Shown here one piece after another: positions 42,296 through 49,778 of a DNA stretch of 64,000 nt. The stretch is from Phycisphaerae bacterium (GTDB taxonomy: Bacteria; Planctomycetota; Phycisphaerae; Phycisphaerales; SM1A02). The stretch lies in contig PKCS01000039.1 of NCBI GenBank assembly GCA_002862305.1, positions 1 through 64,000 of the forward strand. The letters run 5' to 3'. A model generated the notes under the pieces. It worked only from the letters and a program-made list of their open reading frames with translations. It was not told the origin of the DNA and ran no database searches. Both the position numbers and the translations under genes were made by a program. How positions within the stretch are numbered: position 1 is the first letter of the stretch; the number at the start of each line of letters is the position of its first letter.

Positions 42296-42918
42296 CGTGC
42301 TCGGCTCCTTGCTGCTGCGCCTCGTGGCGTGAGTCCCGGATTGTACGCCTTGGTGGATCGAGCGTGCCTGAGGGATCCGGTCGATTTGGCTCTTTTTGAA
42401 GTCCCGCCCGACAACTGATGTTCGCGGGCCAGAAGACGGCTCTTTACCAGAACCGCGGGATCGTCCGCCCCGGCGGCTCCGCAGAATCCACCCGTCCCGC
42501 CCGCGGTTCGAACCACCCGGTGGCACGGGACCACCAGGGGCAGCGGGTTGGCCCGCAGCGCCTGCCCGGCCGCCCGGGCGGCTCCCGGCCGGCCCACCTC
42601 GCCTGCGAGCTCGCCGTAGGTGAGGGTGGTGCCCGCGGGGATGCCGCGGGTCCGGGCCCAGCAGTCCCGTTGGAACGGGGTGCCTTCGGGCAGCGGGACG
42701 TCCCGGTAGTCGTGGTCGATCCCCGACAGCGACTCGACCAGTCGCTGCGCGAGTCCCGGTACCAGGTCCTTCGACTCCCACGCCCCGGCCGGTGGCGCGG
42801 CCCCGAGGCATCGCCACCCGATCCGGGTCACCAGTCCGTCGGCGACCACCACCAGGAGCTCATCGAGTCCTCCGGCGAGCCACCGGTAGCACGTTCCCAC
42901 GGGGGCGGGCCGGTTCAC
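42286..42918 (-). CDS. Methylated-DNA--[protein]-cysteine S-methyltransferase (Ogt/AGT type)
   Basis: Suicide repair of O6-alkylguanine. The 210-residue product has FQRDCWARTRGIPAGTTLTYGELA, then the active-site PCHR (131-134, C132) in VVPCHRVVRTAGGTGGF and the closing VKSRLLAREH. Start is GTG at 42918, overlapping the upstream TGA (GTGA), which is more economical than the longer frame that would overlap the EEP gene by over 100 nt. About 40 residues after the normal end (171-210) are low-complexity and basic and overlap the leader of the next gene, so they may be a non-functional read-on. Confidence 0.88.
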   Translation of the reverse strand: MNRPAPVGTCYRWLAGGLDELLVVVADGLVTRIGWRCLGAAPPAGAWESKDLVPGLAQRLVESLSGIDHDYRDVPLPEGTPFQRDCWARTRGIPAGTTLTYGELAGEVGRPGAARAAGQALRANPLPLVVPCHRVVRTAGGTGGFCGAAGADDPAVLVKSRLLAREHQLSGGTSKRAKSTGSLRHARSTKAYNPGLTPRGAAARSRARCD

Positions 42919-44369
42919 GACCCGGTGGAGCCCGCGCCGGCCGGCGCGGCCTCCCAGCTCAGGTCCAGCTTGAGGGGGAGGTGGTCGCTCGGTGGCTCCG
43001 CGGGGATCCCGTGGGTGCGTCGCCACCTCGGTCCGAGCTGCTCGACGTCCACCACGTCCGCCGCGGTGGCCCGGAGCCCCTGGTCATGGAGGATGAAGTC
43101 GAGTCGGCCCGGTACGAAGGACTCCCCCTCCCGTCCCCAGGTGGTCACGTCGTCACCGAGGGGGCGCATGGGTTCCGCGACCACCAGGTCGCCTCCCCCG
43201 GGGGCGAGGTCCCGGACCAGCGCCTCGAGCACCCCGGGTCCCCCGACGAGGTTGAGGTCCCCGCCGATGACCAGTGAATCCGGCTTCAAGCGCGCGGTCG
43301 CCCGACGCACCGCCTCGTGGATCGCCTCCACCTCGCTCCGTCGCTTCTGGTCCTCGGTCGATCCCAGCCGTCCGCAGCACTTGAGGTGGATCGAGACCGC
43401 CAGGATCCGTCGAGTCCCGAAGCTGACCAGCCCCCCGGTCGCGCGCACCACCGACCCGCTCGGGGCGGACTTCCGGACCGGCGCCAGTTCGGGCACCGGT
43501 TCCATGGGGTGGGGGGTCACCACCGCCACGCACAGCGATCGGCCGCCGACCACCGCGTTCCACGCTCGCTTCGGTTCCAGGCCCCCGAACCAGCCGCCCA
43601 GCCTGGAGGGCTCGACGGGATCGGGCAGTTCCTGCAGGAGGACGATGTCGGGGTCCAGCGCCTCGAAGGTCCGCGCGAAGGGGATCGGGTTCTTGAAGAG
43701 CGCCCCGAATTCCGCGTTCCAGCTGACCACCCGGACCTCGGCGGGATCCTTCGCCGCCGCGGGATCGTTCCCGGCGGGCTCCGGCCGCGAACTCCGCTTG
43801 GTGCCGAATTCGTACTCCACCACCGGGGTGCGATCCACCACCCCCGCCCGGTCCCGGGCGAGGAACTGGAGCCGCATCCCGCCGCCGCGGAAGGCGGGCG
43901 ACCGGTCCAGCCGGATCTCGAAACGGTCCCCGGAATGGGTCGGGAGCGCGACCACCCCGAGTTCGTCCGCGGTGCTCTGCACCGCCTCCCCGTTGCGGTT
44001 CACCCCGTAGAGCGTGGTCCCGGGACGGGTCCGCCCGCTCTCCTGGTCGAGGGGGCTGAAGAGCACCACCGCCTCGACCCCCTCCATGCCCCCGAATCCC
44101 CGCAATCCGGTGCCGGGTCGTCCATCGAGGTCCAGCTCGAGCCTCAGCTCCTGCTCCAGCCACTGGAGGGTCCGGGGTCGGTCGAGGTCGATCTGCACGA
44201 AGACGTGCCTCGGTGAATCCGTCACCCGGACCGCCCGGATCAGGCCCGATCCATCGTCGGGGGCCTGCGCGGCCGCGCTCCAGTCGTCGAACCGACCGTC
44301 CATGACCGGGGGGGCGTCGGTGGACTGGGCGAAAAAGGTGAGGGCCAATACGGCGATGAGTTCGGGCAT
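42915..44369 (-). CDS. Exported endonuclease/exonuclease/phosphatase-family protein with CBM9-like N-terminus
   Basis: 484 residues. Signal peptide at 1-18 (MPELIAVLALTFFAQS); an N-terminal domain to about 195 with DGRFDDWSAA and FVQIDLDRP segments like the CBM9-type/DOMON-like sugar-binding fold. An EEP domain (about 210-470) follows, with SWNAEFGALF, IVLLQELPDP, VIGGDLNLVG, GRLDFILHD and PPSDHLPLKLDL, including the catalytic Asn, Asp and His. The family contains nucleases and phosphodiesterases; target unknown. A TAGGCT box 7 nt before the ATG suggests a leaderless mRNA. It precedes the DNA-repair alkyltransferase with a GTGA overlap. Confidence 0.82.
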   Translation of the reverse strand: MPELIAVLALTFFAQSTDAPPVMDGRFDDWSAAAQAPDDGSGLIRAVRVTDSPRHVFVQIDLDRPRTLQWLEQELRLELDLDGRPGTGLRGFGGMEGVEAVVLFSPLDQESGRTRPGTTLYGVNRNGEAVQSTADELGVVALPTHSGDRFEIRLDRSPAFRGGGMRLQFLARDRAGVVDRTPVVEYEFGTKRSSRPEPAGNDPAAAKDPAEVRVVSWNAEFGALFKNPIPFARTFEALDPDIVLLQELPDPVEPSRLGGWFGGLEPKRAWNAVVGGRSLCVAVVTPHPMEPVPELAPVRKSAPSGSVVRATGGLVSFGTRRILAVSIHLKCCGRLGSTEDQKRRSEVEAIHEAVRRATARLKPDSLVIGGDLNLVGGPGVLEALVRDLAPGGGDLVVAEPMRPLGDDVTTWGREGESFVPGRLDFILHDQGLRATAADVVDVEQLGPRWRRTHGIPAEPPSDHLPLKLDLSWEAAPAGAGSTGS

Positions 44370-44376
44370 GGGCCCA

Positions 44377-44382
44377 AGCCTA
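44377..44382 (-). promoter_or_regulatory. Putative -10 box (TAGGCT) of leaderless promoter, EEP gene
   Basis: TAGGCT on the minus strand ends 7 nt before the ATG at 44369. It overlaps by two bases an alternative plus-strand hexamer TAGCGT (44381-44386). Confidence 0.5.
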
Positions 44383-44386
44383 GCGT

Positions 44387-44392
44387 TACGAT
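44387..44392 (+). promoter_or_regulatory. Putative -10 box (TACGAT) of leaderless promoter, glyA
   Basis: TACGAT ends 6 nt before the glyA ATG at 44399. The whole divergent gap is 29 nt, so both genes must start transcription at or near their start codons. Confidence 0.5.
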
Positions 44393-44398
44393 GAAGGC

Positions 44399-45715
44399 AT
44401 GAACACTTCCACCGCGTCCAATTCCGATCAACAGGTCCCCGATTCCCTCGATCCCCTGGCCGGCGAGGTCCTCGCCATGCTGCGCCAGCACGACCCCGAG
44501 GCCGCCGACATCATGGCCGGGGAAGCGCAGCGACAGGCGAGCACCCTGGAGCTCATCGCCAGTGAGAACCACGTCTCCCCGGTGGTCATGCACGCGGTCG
44601 GCACGTGGCTCACCAACAAGTACGCGGAGGGCTATCCCGGCAAGCGCTACTACGGTGGCTGCGAATGGCACGACCAGATCGAGGATCTCGCCCGGGAGCG
44701 CGCGAAGTCCCTCTTCGGATGCGGGTTCGCCAACGTGCAGCCGCACTGCGGCGCCAACGCCAACATCGCGGCGTTCATGGCGCTGATCAAGCCCGGGGAC
44801 ACCGTGCTCAGCCTGCCCATCAAGTCCGGCGGCCACCTCAGCCACGGCCTCAAGCCGAACTTCTCGGGGACCTTCTACAACATCGTCGAGTACGACCTCG
44901 ACCCCGAGACCGAGCGGCTCGACTTCGACGAGATCGCGAGGATCGCCCGGGAGTGCAAGCCCGACCTGATCATCTGCGGCTTCTCGGCGTATTCGAGGAT
45001 CATCGACTTCGCGGCGTTCCGCGCGATCGCGGACGAGGTCGGGGCCTACCTCCTGGCCGACATCGCCCACATCGCCGGCCTGGTCGCCGCCGGCGTGCAT
45101 CCCTCGCCGTTCCCCCACGCGCACGTGGTGACCACCACCACCCACAAGACCCTCCGCGGCCCGCGTGGCGGCCTCGCGCTGTCCGACGACCCGGAGATCG
45201 CGAAGCTGATCGACCGGAAGGTGTTCCCCGGTTCCCAGGGCGGCCCCCTGATGCACGTGATCGGTGCCAAGGCGGTCGCGTTCGGCGAGGCGCTCAAGCC
45301 CGGGTTCCGGACGTACCAGGAGCAGGTGGTGCGCAACGCCGCGACGCTCGCCGGGGCCCTGGTCGAGAAGGGCTACCGGCTCTGCTCCGGCGGCACCGAG
45401 AACCACCTGATGCTGGTCGACCTCCGTCCCCGCGACGCGGAGCTCACCGGTTCCGATGCCCAGGACTGGCTGGAGCACGCGGGGATCATCGTCAACAAGA
45501 ACGGCATCCCGAACGACCCCCGTCCCCCGATGGTGACCAGCGGACTCCGCCTCGGCACCCCCGCACTCACCACCCGCGGCCTCTGCGAGGCGGAGATGCA
45601 CACCGTGGCGGACTGGCTCGACGAGGTCATGAGCAGTGGGGGCGATGCCGCGACCTGCTCCCGGGTCCGCTCCGAGATCGCCGAGTTCTGTCGATCGTTC
45701 CCACTTCCCCACTGA
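44399..45715 (+). CDS. glyA: Serine hydroxymethyltransferase
   Basis: Converts serine and tetrahydrofolate to glycine and 5,10-methylene-tetrahydrofolate (PLP-dependent). The 438-residue product has [49 protein letters not shown] and the PLP lysine in [17 protein letters not shown], typical of bacterial SHMT, in full length. ATG at 44399 lies 6 nt after a TACGAT box; no ribosome binding site fits. A conserved small protein gene follows 42 nt later. Confidence 0.97.
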   Translation: MNTSTASNSDQQVPDSLDPLAGEVLAMLRQHDPEAADIMAGEAQRQASTLELIASENHVSPVVMHAVGTWLTNKYAEGYPGKRYYGGCEWHDQIEDLARERAKSLFGCGFANVQPHCGANANIAAFMALIKPGDTVLSLPIKSGGHLSHGLKPNFSGTFYNIVEYDLDPETERLDFDEIARIARECKPDLIICGFSAYSRIIDFAAFRAIADEVGAYLLADIAHIAGLVAAGVHPSPFPHAHVVTTTTHKTLRGPRGGLALSDDPEIAKLIDRKVFPGSQGGPLMHVIGAKAVAFGEALKPGFRTYQEQVVRNAATLAGALVEKGYRLCSGGTENHLMLVDLRPRDAELTGSDAQDWLEHAGIIVNKNGIPNDPRPPMVTSGLRLGTPALTTRGLCEAEMHTVADWLDEVMSSGGDAATCSRVRSEIAEFCRSFPLPH

Positions 45716-45757
45716 TGCGTCGTCACCCGATGCGCACCGGACCGCGTGAAGAGCACC

Positions 45758-46270
45758 ATGCCCGTGGATGACCCAGCCCCCGATCCCGTGGACGACCCGA
45801 TCTTCATCAACGCCCGGCTGGAGACTCCGCCGGAAGTCGAGCTCGCGGACTCGATGCTGCTCCCGATCGTGGTCGGCGCGCACCTGCGGGCCGAACTCGC
45901 GGATCGTCCCCTCGCCGACCGGCTCGCCCGCCGGATCCGCGCCATCCGCCGTCGCGACGACCTCTCCCGGGAGGAGGGGCTGCTCCCCGTGGTGGTCACC
46001 GACATCTGGTACCTGAACACCCCCGACCTGATGCTGCAGCCCGCGGTGGTGATCGGGGAACCGGCACTCAACGCCGCGACCGCACACTGGGCGAACCGCC
46101 TGCCCAAGGCGTTCGTGGTCGACGGGTCGCACCAGGTGCTGCTCGACCTCGAGGGTCCGGACCGCGTGGCCTGCATGTGGGGTCTCGGACCCTCGGGTAC
46201 CGAGGCCGCCGCGGATCGCTTCGAGGCTCGCTACCTCGAGCCGTGGCTGGAATCCGTGGCGGCCCTCTGA
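45758..46270 (+). CDS. Conserved-looking soluble protein, unknown (170 residues)
   Basis: Acidic start (MPVDDPAPDPVDDP), then a compact domain with FINARLETPPEVE, LLPVVVTDIWYLNTPDLML, PAVVIGEPALNAATAHWANRL and VLLDLEGPDRVACMWG. No signal peptide or membrane segment. ATG at 45758 is used; a GTG at 45746 would add four residues. Probably co-transcribed with glyA. I do not recognise the family; strong G/C third-position use supports it as a real gene. Confidence 0.65.
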   Translation: MPVDDPAPDPVDDPIFINARLETPPEVELADSMLLPIVVGAHLRAELADRPLADRLARRIRAIRRRDDLSREEGLLPVVVTDIWYLNTPDLMLQPAVVIGEPALNAATAHWANRLPKAFVVDGSHQVLLDLEGPDRVACMWGLGPSGTEAAADRFEARYLEPWLESVAAL

Positions 46271-46330
46271 CTTCGATCCCCGCTTCCGGAGCCTCCTGCG
46301 GGGTACCGCATCGATTACGCCCTTTTGCTG

Positions 46331-46358
46331 TGACGCTACCACCTCCAGTGTGTAGCTT
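46331..46358 (+). promoter_or_regulatory. Possible promoter (TGACGC - 16 nt - TAGCTT) for the kelch-like gene
   Basis: TGACGC at 46331-46336 and TAGCTT at 46353-46358 with a 16-nt spacer. The leader of about 50 nt contains GGAG 8 nt before the ATG at 46413. Confidence 0.4.
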
Positions 46359-46412
46359 GGCCGGGTTGCTTCCGTGTCCCGGTTTCAAGTGCATCGTCCT
46401 GGAGAACACGTC

Positions 46413-48089
46413 ATGGGTGGATACCCCTCGCACCGATCGATGTTCGCATGCCTGCTCCTCCTGTCCTGGTTGCCCGCAGCCTCCCCGGCGCAGGATCCCA
46501 ACCAGACCACCAGCCTCAGTCCCGTCTATGCCAGCGGCATGCCATTCCGGATCGAGGTTCGTCAGCTCGAGACCGAACTCAAGGGACTGCCGGGACTGCA
46601 CTCGGGGTGTTCGGCGATCCTCGAGTCCCAGCCGGAGCTCCTGGTGTTCTTCGGCGGGCGATCCAACCTCGCCGGCATGCACGGCTTCGATTGTGGCGAC
46701 GGCAGCTTCGCCAAGGACGACTTCAACCGAAGCATGTTCCTGGCCAACGTCGAGACCGGCGAGGTCTGGGAACGATCGGTCGACGACCCCGAAAGCGGAC
46801 TCAGCACGAAGCAGGCCGACCAGCTCTCCGCCGTGAACTACCTCGACAACCAGCTGGGTGATCACCTCATCTCGATCGGGGGATATGGTTATTCGCGCGA
46901 GGACCAGGACTGGGTGACCTTCGACACCCTGGCATTGATCGAGATCCAGGGGCTCGCGGACTGGATTCGCGGGCGTTCGACACCCCTCGCGGAATCGATT
47001 CGGTTCCTCGATCCTCCCGGGGGTGCGCCCGGCGACCTCTACACGAACACCGGGGGCAAGCTTCACCTTCCCTACGACGAGATGTGGATCTGCCTCGGCC
47101 AGGAGTTCCAGGGCCGCTACGATCCCTGCGACCCCTCCGTCGCCCGACAGACCTACAAGAAGGACTTCTTCAGGCTCCGGGTCGAGGAGGGGCGCGACGG
47201 CTGGCCGATCTTCACCTACCTCGGGAACTCTCCCGAGTCCCAGGAGGCCTTCGCCCGACGCCGCGACCTCAACATCCTGCCCGCGGTGGTCGATGCGAAG
47301 GGTGGAATCGGCATGGCCGCCCTCTCCGGGGTCTTCACCGAGGCCGACGGCTGCTGGACCGTGCCGATCCTGCTTGGCCGTGACGGCTCGATGATTCAGG
47401 CCGATCCCGCATCACCCCGCAGCTTCAAGCAGGGCTACAACGTCTATTCCTCCGCGGCGATGACCGCATGGTCGGAGAGCGAGGGAGTGAACTGGTTCAT
47501 CATCGGGGGAGGGATCAGCTACCAGCTGCTCGACCATGGCCGGTTCTCGATCCCCGGTGGATTCCCGTACTCGACCAACCTCTCCGCGATCCGATTCGAT
47601 CCCGCCTCCGACGAATGGGCCCAGTTCTTCCTCAACGAATCGTTCCCCCGCATTCCTGCCGGTCCCGAGGACCAGGCCTACTGGAGGTTCGGATCGGAGA
47701 TGTACATGTTCCCGGTGGGGGATGCCTGGAGTTCGCTCACCAAGGGTGCATTCCTCCGGATCCTCGACCTTGATGCGATCACCGAACCGACCACCATCGG
47801 ATACCTCTATGGAGGCATCGCCGCCCTCGGGTCCGATTTCGACGCTCCCAACTTCGCGACGGTCGCCTCACCGTACGGATTCGAGGTCATCCTGGTCCCA
47901 GGGCCCGGTTGTCCCGCGGATTTCACTGATTCCGGCGTGGTGGGCGGTCAGGATCTCGGGGCACTGCTCGCGGCGTGGGGCCAGTTGCCGATCGGGACCT
48001 CCGCGATCGAGGATCTCAACGACGATGGCTGGGTGAGCGGCATCGATCTCGCAATGCTCCTGCAGGCATGGGGTCCCTGTTCGAACTGA
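46413..48089 (+). CDS. Exported kelch-like protein with C-terminal dockerin-like repeats
   Basis: 558 residues: signal peptide about 1-27 (CLLLLSWLPAASPA), then repeated beta-segments with paired glycines after hydrophobic strands (LLVFFGGRSN, HLISIGGYGYS, WFIIGGGISY, IGYLYGGIAAL), typical of kelch/galactose-oxidase-type propellers. The last about 55 residues are two dockerin/EF-hand-like units (CPADFTDSGVVGGQDLGALL, DLNDDGWVSGIDLAMLLQAWG). ATG at 46413 has GGAG upstream. It sits directly before the TonB operon but has its own 400-nt gap to it. Likely a surface glycan- or metal-binding protein; ligand unknown. Confidence 0.78.
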   Translation: MGGYPSHRSMFACLLLLSWLPAASPAQDPNQTTSLSPVYASGMPFRIEVRQLETELKGLPGLHSGCSAILESQPELLVFFGGRSNLAGMHGFDCGDGSFAKDDFNRSMFLANVETGEVWERSVDDPESGLSTKQADQLSAVNYLDNQLGDHLISIGGYGYSREDQDWVTFDTLALIEIQGLADWIRGRSTPLAESIRFLDPPGGAPGDLYTNTGGKLHLPYDEMWICLGQEFQGRYDPCDPSVARQTYKKDFFRLRVEEGRDGWPIFTYLGNSPESQEAFARRRDLNILPAVVDAKGGIGMAALSGVFTEADGCWTVPILLGRDGSMIQADPASPRSFKQGYNVYSSAAMTAWSESEGVNWFIIGGGISYQLLDHGRFSIPGGFPYSTNLSAIRFDPASDEWAQFFLNESFPRIPAGPEDQAYWRFGSEMYMFPVGDAWSSLTKGAFLRILDLDAITEPTTIGYLYGGIAALGSDFDAPNFATVASPYGFEVILVPGPGCPADFTDSGVVGGQDLGALLAAWGQLPIGTSAIEDLNDDGWVSGIDLAMLLQAWGPCSN

Positions 48090-48491
48090 GCGTGAACCGG
48101 AGGTTCCTGGGGACGTTTGCGTACGGCCTCTAGGCCCCGCGAACCGCCTCGCATTCAGGGACCTGGGACGATGGCTTGCATCAGACGCCTGGCCTTGATC
48201 GCTTCACAGAGTCTGCAGGGCAATCAGATTACGGGCGGTTTCTGCCTTCCGCCTCCTGGCTCCGGATTCGCGGGGCTTCGGCGACTCCAAACGCTTTCTT
48301 TACAACCGAGGGTGCCTGAACACGATCCTTACACGATCGCCGGTGCTTCTTCGCAAATCGTTAACGACAACTTCCCCGTACCTCGCGATCGTTTTGACGT
48401 TCCGTCAGCGGGGCTGATGGAGATAGGGTCCGTCTCACGCATCGTGAGGGGCATTTCTGTTCCCTTTCAGCCAGAGAAGCGATGTTCATTC
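48090..48491. other. 402-nt gap: control region of the TonB operon
   Basis: Clearly less G+C-rich than neighbouring genes. It holds two ACACGATC direct repeats 11 bp apart (separate entry), a TAGGGT -10-like hexamer (48424-48429), a TTGACG at 48394-48399 (spaced too far, 24 nt, for a standard promoter), and a small hairpin CTCACG-CAT-CGTGAG (48434-48448). No convincing coding frame. Confidence 0.55.
48320..48338. repeat. ACACGATC direct repeats, one helical turn apart
   Basis: ACACGATC at 48320-48327 and 48331-48338, 11 bp start to start. Direct half-sites at 11-bp pitch are typical of OmpR/PhoB-type response regulators, so this may be the operator of the TonB operon. Confidence 0.4.
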
Positions 48492-49778
48492 ATGCTCAGA
48501 TCAAAAATTCAAGCCATCGTTGTCTTCACCTTATCTGTTTGGGTCTCATGTGGGATCTCGGGTCCCTCGTTGACGTCGGGTGCCCAGGACACCGAATTCG
48601 ACAATGGCGATCCAGCGAATGATGCGACGGTGCTGGGGCCACTTGGTACGGGCACCCTGAAGGACCTGCCGATCAACCCGATCCACGTCGAGTTGCTCGA
48701 CCTCGCGTTCCAGGCCCCTTCCCTGATGCCTCGAAATCCCCACATCAAGAATCGATGTCGGGCCCAGGAACGGGTGGTGGGCTTTGCGCTCGAGCTCGGG
48801 CAGCCTTCCAGGGCGATCCGCTACACCACCGAGATCGACAATTGGCGACGTGCCCTCGCTTACACGGACTTCCTTGAGTACGCGATCAGGCACGGTGCTC
48901 CCGAACTTGCACCCGAGTACCTGCGACGAGCAAGGCTGGTCTCCGAGGGCGCGGAAGACTGGCGACTCGAGCGAATTCTTGCCGGGATCGCCCGTGTTCA
49001 GCTCATGCTCGGCGATATCGAACAGTCTCAGGAGACCGGCGAGGGGGTGACCGGATCCGATCGGGGGGCGATCAACGCGGTTGTCAGCGGACCCGATGAT
49101 GCAAAGGCATACGCGCGACAACTCGCCCTCGTGGATGCCGCGATCGAGGCCTCGGACTTCGAACTCATCCGGAGCTCCGTCAAGGGGATCACCGAGTTCT
49201 ACGAGAGTACCTATTCCGACCTCGATCGTCGTACCGAAATCGAGGGTCGGATCCAGCGGGTCGTCGGGCTCAAACTGCCCGAACCGGTCAAGGTCGAGGT
49301 GCTGGTCGGCATGGGTGAGGCAGCTGCCGCGAACGGTGACCTCCAGAAGACCGGGCAGTTCGCGGATCAGGCGTTCGAAATCACCCAGGCCATCGGCTAC
49401 CGGGCCGAGATTCTGGTGCCGATGCTCGGCGATGTCGGGCGAATCACCGCCCTGGCCGGAAACAAGGGCGCGGCCGAGGAGCGACTGGCTGCCGGACTCG
49501 AGGCGTACGAGCGGGGCAAGCCCACGATCATGGGGATCTTCCGGACCGAGGCCCTCGAGCCCGTTGCGCGGGGGTACATGGCTCTAGGCGATTCATCCAC
49601 TGCCGAGACGGTCTACCTGTCCGCATTGAATGAAGCGATCGACAATCCCAATTCCCGACCGCGGGCGGAGGACTTCTCCGCCCTGTGCTGTTCCATGGCG
49701 GTCTCCCGTTTCGAACCCGATGCGGACCTCATGGAGCGGCTGCGCACGATCTGCCGGGAATTGGGAGATCCGTGGTAG
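48492..49778 (+). CDS. Exported TPR-like protein heading the TonB operon
   Basis: 428 residues: signal peptide about 1-31 (AIVVFTLSVWVSCGISG), then a helical solenoid with TPR-like pairs (RVVGFALELGQPSRAIRYT, LVGMGEAAAANGDLQKTGQF, AEERLAAGLEAYERGKPTI, GYMALGDSSTAETVYLSAL). The start at ATG 48492 begins the signal peptide. Its end overlaps the receptor gene by 7 nt, so the two are coupled. Probably periplasmic, interacting with the transport complex; no enzyme motif. Confidence 0.75.
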   Translation: MLRSKIQAIVVFTLSVWVSCGISGPSLTSGAQDTEFDNGDPANDATVLGPLGTGTLKDLPINPIHVELLDLAFQAPSLMPRNPHIKNRCRAQERVVGFALELGQPSRAIRYTTEIDNWRRALAYTDFLEYAIRHGAPELAPEYLRRARLVSEGAEDWRLERILAGIARVQLMLGDIEQSQETGEGVTGSDRGAINAVVSGPDDAKAYARQLALVDAAIEASDFELIRSSVKGITEFYESTYSDLDRRTEIEGRIQRVVGLKLPEPVKVEVLVGMGEAAAANGDLQKTGQFADQAFEITQAIGYRAEILVPMLGDVGRITALAGNKGAAEERLAAGLEAYERGKPTIMGIFRTEALEPVARGYMALGDSSTAETVYLSALNEAIDNPNSRPRAEDFSALCCSMAVSRFEPDADLMERLRTICRELGDPW

